A DNA stretch of 64,000 bases from Nematostella vectensis (taxonomy: Eukaryota; Cnidaria; Anthozoa; Actiniaria; Edwardsiidae), in NCBI RefSeq assembly GCF_932526225.1, contig NC_064042.1, positions 14,271,040 to 14,335,039 on the forward strand. The letters are read 5' to 3'. Both the position numbers and the translations under genes were made by a program. The notes under the pieces were generated by a model. That model was not told the origin of the DNA. It did not search any database and was given only the letters and a program-made list of their open reading frames with translations. Of the stretch, positions 1 through 10,400 are shown one piece after another (the first letter of the stretch is position 1; each line of letters starts with the position of its first letter).

Positions 1-9
1 AAACCAATA

Positions 10-778
10 GCCCGGCGTAATAAATCGATGAAACCGATAATCGATGAAAATCGATATCAATCGAAATCAATCGATGCTAATCAATCGATTAATATTGGAA
101 ATCGATGGTTAATCGATGATCTGCAAATTTGTGACCTTTCATCGATTAGTAATTGATGATGGTACCATGATCGATTAATATCGATTTGCATTAAATATGA
201 TCTGAATGATCGCAAAGAACATAAAAGAGTACAAATGTTTCATTTATTTAGTAAACGTTCGTTGTTAAAGGCCCTTGATGATACCTTTTTGAAACGGGCA
301 GCAACAGAGTTATAAGCCTCTCTGATTATACAGATTGTAATAGCAGAGATTAGCTGTAATGAAACATGTCGCTGGTCCTTTTCCAGGCTTCCCTGGCCCA
401 CCCCCTTTCCCTTTGACGGACCCTTGTGAATCCTTGAATAAAAAAACAATTGCCATTTATATTGTGTCTCCCTGCACACAAGCGGCGGGAAAAGCGTAAT
501 TCGGGAGCTGAGCTTGCGTGGCAAGATGAGTGACGCAAGCGGCCTGCTATGATCTCTGTCGACAAAAAGAGCAAAACATTAAAGAGCATTTCAACAAATC
601 ATAGCTCCACTAATGACTATCAACAATTGCAATGACAGTCATTCAGTAAACATATTTTTCGATATTTGTTGGCCCCAGAGAATGTTCAATCAATATTAAT
701 CGGCTGATTTCATCGATTTATATCGATTTATCGATTGGCAAACCGATGATCGATTCTCATCGATTAATTACGCCGGGC
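10..778. mobile_element. MITE-like element with ATCGAT-rich subterminal regions
   Basis: The two ends are perfect 12-bp inverted repeats: GCCCGGCGTAAT at 10-21 and ATTACGCCGGGC at 767-778. Inside each end lie about 100-200 bp packed with ATCGAT-type hexamers (for example 24-190 and 700-765). Flanks read CCAATAG on the left and CAAATAG on the right, so a 7-bp target duplication with one mismatch is possible if the outer G/C pair is excluded. The middle holds overlapping minus-strand open frames of up to 94 codons with no recognisable transposase. I infer a non-autonomous DNA transposon about 0.77 kb long; the superfamily is unknown. Confidence 0.6.
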
Positions 779-1437
779 AAATAGTCGAACGCTGATATTA
801 CTCAGCTCCTATAAGTTAAGCTTACAATCATTAAGCTATTTTTTAGGGTAAAACTGTTCTCTATTACTTGGTCTGTCTGTGGTATTGTGGGTGAAGGGGG
901 GGGGGGGGCATTTGAAACTTTACACTCAAATCTTTGCTTTGTTTTGCTTTGGAAATTTATACTGTGCTTTTGTTAATAGTCTTTAATCTGTGCTTTTGAT
1001 GATATGTGTGAGAAAAAGACAAACCAAAAACTGTAAAACTTGGTATAAATGAAATCACAAGGGAGCTCTCTGGTGACGCCATATCTTTCCAAATTTTATA
1101 GGGGGGTGGATAGGAGTATGTAAATCCGCCGATCCGCAACATTTTCGGGGAAAACCCATTGATCTACAGATATTTTTAGATCCTCATGGTTTGACAGATT
1201 AACAATAGCATCGATTGAAATTCATTTAAAATCCGAAATTCGACCGTCGAAGCAGTCAAAATCAGAAATCTGTGCCCAAATTGTCAACAGATCCGTGATC
1301 CGCTGTATTTCCAAAATCCGCCAATCCACTGAAATAATTATCAAAATCAGTAATCTGTGAGCATTTCGGGGCTGAATCCGCTGATCCGCTGATCCGCGAA
1401 CCTATTCACTCCTCACACTTTGACGCTGATCTCTGAC
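779..1437. other. Upstream region of ALG9, no confident first exon
   Basis: It holds an 11-G tract near 896-908 and a stretch at about 1,095-1,400 built of degenerate ATCCGCTGATCCGC-like repeats. A CAG acceptor at 1449-1451 could join an unseen upstream exon to ALG9, but no convincing 5' exon or promoter element was found here. Confidence 0.4.
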
Positions 1438-4400
1438 ATGTTATTACTCAGGGATGACAGTACCCATGATAATGAGGTCTGGTGCCCTAAGCCATACACC
1501 ATCTTCAAGTTATTGCTATCAGCCAGATTCTGCTCAGCATTCCTCAGCAATATTTCTGACTGTGATGAGACATTCAATTATTGGGAGCCAGTGAGTACCT
1601 TTAAATCTTGATACTATAACAACAAGGGATGTTATTATTATTATTATTTTTTGTGGGGGGGGATGTCTGTTGGTCCAACTTACATCACACACCCTATTAA
1701 ACCCAAATTTCATTTTACACCTTTTGCTTTTCATTACAGAGAAATACGCATTCATTTTAGCCAAAATTACAAACATTTACACCAATGTACTGTCATTTAA
1801 GCGAAGGAAAATCATTCGAACTAAAAGGAAATACATTAACGAACTTTACATAATTGAGTGCACACAATTGCATTTTCTTCACATTCATTTACACTATTCG
1901 ACAACCAGGAATAAAAAAATCTATTTTCATTTGCACGTTGATATGACAGTGCTGAAAAACGTATGCGCATGCGCGTGTTCTGGAAAAAACAAACAAAATC
2001 TCAGTGTTGAATCGTTTGAGTAAAGGTACGAAAGGCTGACTTCGGTCGCTGTTTTGACTTACTGTACAGCATTAAAACCATACTGTACAAAAGATGACAG
2101 ATTTGTTTGATAATGAGGGAGCCATAAAGAAAATTTGAGCCTTAGGTTTGATCTAGTTTTCTTAGCATTCACCAAAATGTGACAGTTCGCCGGTAAAACG
2201 CCGCCATTTCAAAACAAAAAGGCTGGTTTAACCGCGCAGTACTGGAACTAGTCTTGCCTTTTTTTAGCACTGTCCGTTGATACATAACAATAACACAAAC
2301 AAAATATCAATAATACAAGACCTCGCAATCAATACAGTAAACGAAATATTCATTAACATTTTTATTACAGCAAGTGCAAACAATAGTATTTTGTGAAAGA
2401 CATTTGCGTGCTTCTTACAAACGTTAGCGCCTCCGTACAAACAATAATCCCTCTATGGCAAACAATATCCTAAAATAATTATTCAATTACTTCTCGTTTA
2501 TTTTTGCCCTAATAATGCACATACATGCAAAATAAATGGTACTAGTACTCAAAAATCACCCTTTGATCATTTCGCCGTTGAGGCAGTGTGGTTAGATAGG
2601 TTTGCATGAACCTATACCATTCGGTACATTTTGGCTGTGCGATGGTGTTGATGTTTTGCTGAAGCGCTTCCAGCAACAAATTTGTGCGATAAATACCTAA
2701 TGGTACTCCTCTGTTCCCTGCTTCATCTCTGTTGTTCATGTCTGCCTGTACATATTTCAGGCCGTGAAATATCTGCCTTTATCGCTGCTTTCAAACAACT
2801 TATTGCCTGCTCTACAGGGTTAAGAAACGGACGGTAGGGCGGCAACATTTTTGTTTTTGTATTTGGGCCCGGGTTAACGGCGAAATGATCGAATTTTAAT
2901 TTTTTAGTGCTAGTATCATTTATTTTGCATGTATGTGCATTATTAGGGCACAAATAATAGTAGTAGTAGTTGTAGAAACTTAATTTGCTTTAATCGCTGT
3001 AAAATTTAATCCATGCTAAAATTAAACATCATTCAGCTGTTCATTGTCACTATACATAGCTTTCACTTCTAAGTGACTTGCTTTCTTCAGTCTTCTATTA
3101 AAACAGCTGCCATTTTTTTAGATTTTGTTTGTTTGTCGAAAACTCTGTTCATTCTCCAAGACTCACTTCCTGTTGTATTTTCATTTCTCCCGGCCTCACT
3201 TCCTGTTGTATATTTCATTTTTGCCAGACTCACTTCCTGTTGTAGGTTCATTTCTCCCAGAATCACTTCCTGTTGTACACTATGTTCATTTCTTGCAGAC
3301 TCACTTCCTGTTGTATGTTTCATTTCTTGCAGACTCACTTCCTGTTGTATGTTTCATTTCTTGCAGACTCACTTCCTGTTGTATGTTTCATTTCTTGCAG
3401 ACTCACTTCCTGTTGTATGGGTCAGGTTTCCAGACATGGGAGTACTCCCCCTTGTATGCTATCAGGTCGTACGGATACCTCACCCTTCACACCATCCCTG
3501 GCTTGCTGCAGGTCCATTTATTAAAGGCCAACAAGGTGTTGTACTGTATCATTCACATACTATCCACATTTTAGCATAATTTTATATATTTGAAAATGTA
3601 TGATGTTGTCACAAAGGGTCTAAGATCTAAATATCAGGTTCACAGTATGTAATGTTCATTGTTTTTTTTTGTTTTTTTCGCCATACAGCTGTTGGTATTC
3701 TACTTTCTTCGGTTCATCTTGTCTATCGTGTGTGCTGCATGTGAAACATACTTCTACAGGTAGTCCTATTTGTATACATGGCTGTACATGATTAACGAGG
3801 CCCCCACCAATGATGCATTGCTCTGCCAGCCTTCCCATGATTCATTGCTTTGCCAACCTTCCCATGATGCATTGCTTTGCCAGACTGCCCATGATGCATT
3901 GCTTTGCCAGACTACCCACGACAGCTTTCAGCAAGCATAACATGTAATTGCTTCCCAATGTAACATGATGCAGTTGGAAAGTGTTTTTGTTAGTAAGCAT
4001 GTTTTATCAAATTCCGCAATTTCTTGTTTTGATAACAACTATTGTTTTATGTTTGTAAAATGACGTAACTATGTTAAGCACTACATATCATACAATAAGA
4101 GGTGATAATTTTCTCATCTCGCCTGTTGGACGCCGAGAACCACTGTGTAACCAAACTTAATAACATGTTACATTAAGGCCTCAATCCTTGAGGCTATAAA
4201 TCAATGCATTTGATCAATTAATCTTGTTTTTTTGTATCTGTGATGTGTTATGAATTTGTATTTTTCTTGGATTCAATTTCTAATGTGTAACTGCACTTGC
4301 ACTTAATATATAACCAAGTATTATAAGTCATAAGTTTAGAATGCTTCTACATTAATAAAATGTGAAGTGGTACCATGTTCACAGGCACCCAGCACGAGCC

Positions 4401-7400
4401 ACACACATATGGTGTTTTGTTGTGTTTGCGCATTAGTGACTGGCCAAGGGGAGTAATGAAGTAGTATTTGATGGGCAGCAGCCATCAAAAGAATATAGCA
4501 AACTTCAGCTGTAACATCTGTTCTTGTAACTTACATGCCACTAACCATCTTTATCATTGTTTTTTTAAAATAAATTGCTAAAAAAAAATAGACAAGTTAA
4601 AGTACCAGCATTAAATGAAAAAATTATCCTTCTTGGGAAACCTCCTTGATTGGTGCAAATTCTTCCCCCTTCTCACTGAGCCCCCCTATGAAATTGAGTG
4701 GATGATTACCCCCTCAATGCATTGCTATTGATGTGATTTTTTCTGTTGTTCTAGGGGTGTTATCCAGCAGTTCGGTAGCTATGTTAGTCAACTTGCTGCA
4801 GTATTTATTGTTTTCAGTACAGGGATGTTTATATCTGCCGCTGGTAAGTACTGCTTATTTAATTCATTTGTGTTTCTATATACTAAATATGCAAGTGGCT
4901 GGTGAATACAGCTTTAGCCTCCTTTAATTTGATAAAAGATATACTCACAAGACAATCATTAGGAGTCATGTACAAGCAACCACTATATAGAAAAAGACTA
5001 ATGATATTATTTAATTATTTATTACATAATTTGCTTGGTTTTTATACACCTATTTCACATAAGGTTGCACTCAAAGGATTTCGTATGCTCTTCCTGACTG
5101 ATTGCTATATAGATGACAACCCATTAGGAACCCTAACTCCAACCGTATGCTCTTCCTGACTGATTGCTATATAGACGACAACCCATTAGGAACCCTAACT
5201 CCAACCATATGCTCTTCCTGACTGATTGCCATATAGACGGCAACCCATTAAGAACGCTAACTCCAACGGTACCCCTATGTAGGTAGCCATGCAGCACCTT
5301 TCATTTTTTCTGTGCCTCACCCCGCCCCGCCCTGTCCCCTCCTCTCCCCCCTTTTTTAAGCTGTCTAATCTCAGCAAACATGGTTATTCTACTTGCAGCC
5401 TTTCTACCAAGTTCATTTGCCATGTACATGATGCTGCTGTCTTATGGTGGCTGGTTTGCCGGGAACTACCCCGTGAGTAACACCTCAAGGCTGTATAGCA
5501 CATAAATATGGACTGAATATACAGTAGGTCCTGTTTAGTTCTATTCTTATGTGTTTATAAGAAATCTCCTAAACATCTGGGGCGGGTCGCACAAAATGTG
5601 AATAAGCTATCCGCCGGATAGGCGCAACACACTGGATAAAATCCTTATTTAGAGGATAGTTATCCGGTGGATAAAATAGCATTGCACAAAGCTTGGATAG
5701 CACGCTGGATAACTATCCACTATTAGCCGTCATTTACCACTAAAGCGCGCATTGTTTTTCCTTCAAGCAAAATGGCGACCGTTGAAAGAGCTACTAAAAG
5801 TGCCAGAAACAAACAGTTTATGAGGCAAAGTACACGTAAATCACAGAATGATCAAAGGGATAGTGCTTAGCTTCTTCCTGTCTTTAGGAGTCACATTTCT
5901 TGACAGAACGGCATTATAGATTGATTCCAGTCCTACCAGAGCTGCATTTACATAAGTTCGTAGTTTATTGTAAATTTACCAACTGTAAAAAAAGTTGTTT
6001 GCATGTGTTTTAACTTTCAAAGCAAGACGCCATTTTGTTTTTTCTTCACATTTTTATTCAGTGGATAAGATTTTATCCAACCTCTATCATCTGGATAACT
6101 TTAACCGCTGGATAACTTTTATTCAGGCTTTGTGCAACCGAATCACGCCACTCTTATAACTTTTATCCGCTGGATAAGGATTTAACCGGTGGATAAGACT
6201 TATCCAGGCTTGGTGCAACCTGCCCCTGTTAAGCTCGGATTCTACTGGCTTAGAGAAAGGAATTTCTCTGAGAGATATATAATAAGAATATGGAATATAA
6301 TATTTATTTTGCAAAGTTGAATACCATTGTCGGAAGAATCATATAGCATTAGAAAATTATCTGAGATAACCAAGCGATTTACTGAGAAAAGAGTGCTAGC
6401 TAAGCCAGCTATCACCACTTATTCCATATGAGGCTGAATTTTTTAACATTTTATCTGCAGGTTGCCATAGTTACCACTGCCGCAGGTGCTCTGATTGGCT
6501 GGCCTTTCAGTGCAGCTCTTGGGTATGTACTTCAAAAGCCTTGGTATGGTAGCACACCTTTTTCTACATTTATCAGATACAATTTTAACCAACCTTTTAT
6601 CTGTGGATGCCTTTATTTAATAAGCTTCATAATTGTTATTAAGGTTGTTCAACAAAATCCCTCCATTTTGGATTACTTTTTTTCTAATTGTACATAGGGG
6701 ATTTAACTGCTGGATAGCATCTATGCATGTCTTATTCAACTTGCTCAAACCCTAGAAATCGTATTTAAAACTATAAAAAATGACCCTTCAGTGTAGAAGA
6801 AGAAGAAGTGTGTCAGACCTGTACCCAGTATTTTTTTTTTCTTGGTTGGGGGGGAGGGGTTGAGTTTTTTTTATAAGTAATCTAACTGACCACAAAACAG
6901 TCATTGCAGTATTTACACAGGACATTTATTATCGGATTTGGTTACAAAAAAAGTCAGACTTATAGATTTATGACATACCAGAGTGATCTTAAATGCCTTT
7001 TTTATATATAATTATATTATATATATTCGCTTATGCTTTATATCTTTGTCTACAAATAGCATGTCTATTGTGAGCCAGAAGTGGACGCGAGCGAATACAC
7101 CCCTTGCACCCCCCTGGGTATGGGCCTGTATGTATTTGCACCCTTCAAAACCTATAAGTAAAACCTGCTTGTACTTTCTTCACAGGATTCCAATTGCTTG
7201 GGATGTTGTCATCAGACAAAGAAGAATTCGTTATTTCATTGAGTGGTGCCTCATTTCCCTTATTGCCATTTTGGTAAGTTATTATTAGTTAATTTTGTAT
7301 AATAGATAAACTCTGGAATAGAATTATGGTTAAACATCATGGTATTCAAGACAGAATTTGTGCAGTCAAAACTTTTGGCTAAATACAGACTTTTATTTGT

Positions 7401-10400
7401 AGATACTGTAGCTTGCCATAAATGCTTGTTTTAGCTGCCGCTTTGAATAAGATTTTTTTTATAGGGACGTCACAATGTCTTCTTGCACAATTACCTTTTT
7501 GCAGACACAAAAATCAAAGCTGTAGGCTTGCCGTTCTTGATGGGATTTGTATTTAATATCTGTGTCGACTATAACAAGTATACTATTAAAAGATAAAACA
7601 TTGTACACGTACATAGGCAATGTATACTACTGTAGGTAGAAATCTAACTATGTTTATTGTACTCGTTAATGTGTAAGCTGATGCAAGGTTAATGCTTTCA
7701 GGGACCACTGGTATATGTGGATACTTATTTCTATGGTAAAATGGTCATCACACCTTTAAATATTGTCATGTACAACGTGTTTGGCAAAGGTGGACCTGAC
7801 CTATATGGTACGTATGGATTTGTGCTCATATTTTTTAAGCATCTGGACATTACACCTTTAAGCATTGAGTTATATACAACGTGTTTGGCAAAGTGGACCT
7901 GACCTACTGTATATGGTACGTACGTTTGCTCGAAACACTTTTAAAGTCTTCCAACTGCATTGCAACAAGCTCTATCACTTGCTAAATCAAACTCCAGCTG
8001 CAATGCAAGCCATGCCTTAACTGGAAGAACAAAAATGTTGCACCCATGTCTAGGAATCAATTTATTCCATTTAGAAAACACAAAATACAATAGAATCATG
8101 TTGTTTCTAGGCTAAGATTGGTTCTTTCTATTTTAGGTGTTGAACCTTGGACATACTACTTTAGGAATGGTTTCCTGAACTTCAACATTGTGTTTGTCTT
8201 GGCTTTTCTTGTCTTACCTATTGTAGTAAGTAACTTTGCTGGCTTTGTTTTATACTGTAGGTAGACTAAAATTCATAGACTAATGCTACTGGCCAATGAA
8301 AACGCTTCAAGGATTTAAAATGATGGAAGCCAGAAGGCGATTTAGCTTTAAAAGCTATTAGCAAGAATCGATATTAATAACAAAATAAATAAGTTTGCGA
8401 TCATTTGTTGTTGTATTAAGTTTTCATTTTTCTCTTCTCAGATTTTTTCTAAAATAGTTATGAGAAAAAGACAGGAAAGAAAGTGTGAGTATTACATTTG
8501 GTAGTTCCTATTTTATCTTAGTGTAAGTAGATGAAAACTGCCTTGTAAAGTATGCAGTGCTTTCATTCTTTTTACCGCCATTACATCAGCTCCTCGTCCT
8601 TAAGTTGCAGATGGACGGGTTACACCAAGGGAGCACAGCAAAATGTGTTTCTAATGAACAAGCAATTTAGATAATGTGTTTTCACAAAGTTGACTCTTTG
8701 AGTATTTGTAACGCGAGCTCCCTTTGAGAATGCCTGCTATCAGATACAGACCACCCAAAGATATTGGATAGATAGTGTCTGCGCAAAAGATGCATGAAGT
8801 GTATAGCGGGCCTAATTTATTATTTTATTTTTTGCGATCTGTAACCGATGACAGGGGTTGAGAAACGACTCTTGACCTAAGTGCTATTATTGTCCAGGTG
8901 ACATGACAAGGAGCTCGCATTACCAATACCTGATTAGTAATCTTTTACCTTGGGTACCAGAGCCTCCAGACTTCTCTCGTCCAGTAACACATACAATGTA
9001 AGCATGTAATCTAAACCGTGCGCTTATTAGAAACAAATTTTGCTATGCTCCCGTGATTACACAGTAGATTTTAGCGCGAGCTACATGGACTAAGCATGGG
9101 TACTTTCCTTCAAAAAGTACCCTTCCAATTTTCAAATGTTCATTATTTTTTGTGTATTAAATTGTGTTGTTTATAGTTCCGTCCTCTATCCTACCAATAT
9201 GGCTGCCTATAAGTGGAATGTACATCTGGATAGCAATTTTTTTTACACGACCTCACAAGGTGAGATATACCTTATATAGGCAATACAGCTAATAGATATG
9301 AGGATTGCTGTCTGGAAAAAAGAACAAGCACTTTCTGTCCCAACTCCTTTTCCGCTCCTCCTTTTCTTCACTGACGTAGTCATTATGATTCAACAGGATC
9401 GCAAACTCTAGTGCATTTTAAGAATATATATATTTTTTGCAATTGTTCTTTCGGTCACGATCAATTTACCCCCTAGATTAAATCTTTCGTAAGCCTCATG
9501 GAGTTGGGACCTCCGAATTAAAATATATATCCGAGAAGACGCGAGACTCACAGTCCCTAGACCTCTAATAGAACACTAATTCACGCTCTTGGGTGTAGTA
9601 GACCGGGCGGATTTTATGTATCTGTACTTACGGGTCAACAGTTGTATGTGAAGAACTAGGAGACATTGTGATAACCTGATTTGCATTTTGTAGTAATGTT
9701 CTCTTGAAATTACTGTGTCTTTTAGGAGGAGCGATTCCTGTTTCCCATCTATCCATTGTTCTGTTTATTTGGAGCTGTCTCTTTATCGGAGTTACAGGTT
9801 GGTGGACGTGAAAATTTTATCAAACATGCACATAGCTACATCAAGTAGAGCTAATGAGTTCGATTTTATATTTTATATTGGTTACTCATACTTTTAGTAA
9901 CATCCTGATGTTTTAATATCCATATATGCGGCATGGAACTCACTAAAGAAGATGTTGAAATTGAGTTCAAGAGGTTCGTCTGACCGAAATAGACCTTACC
10001 ACCAACTCTTGCAATGCATGAGATACGAAACCTATCTTCTACAATAGCTTCGTTCCATTTGACTTTTATTAGCGTTCATATTTTTATTAATAACGTTTGG
10101 CCAGGCGAACACTATTCAACTGTTTCTTGGTTTGTTCTCCACAGAAGGTGTACCACTACCTGTCTGCACGTACAAGTAAGAGACACTATTCCGCTTCGTC
10201 CACGTGGTTGGCGGTGTTTGTCGGGGTGATCTTTTCAGCCGCCTCCCTATCAAGATCCAGCGCATTGTTTTACGGTAGGTTAGATGTCTACGTTTTGTTG
10301 TTGTTGTAGCTGCTGTTGTTGCTAATGATGTTGTTGTTGCTATCGCTGTTTTTGCTGCTGCTGCTGCTGCTTCAGACACTGTGTAGTTTTCTTGCTGTTG

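Larger units (their letters stand above)
1591..3160. other. ALG9 intron 1, mostly unannotated
   Basis: The intron holds the inverted-repeat transposase remnant at 2505-2951 and otherwise AT-rich sequence with no recognised coding content. A 117-codon open frame at 1670-2023 has no recognisable domain and starts at a non-ATG codon, so it is not called. Confidence 0.6.

Noticed and set aside
3073-3579. 168- and 149-codon plus-strand frames rich in LPVV/SCC repeats
   Set aside because: Products of the 34-bp array; only 3401-3535 is the ALG9 exon.
8881-8999. Possible extra ALG9 exon after TCCAG at about 8899
   Set aside because: The reading frame has no ALG9 similarity, and exons 10 and 11 join in phase without it.
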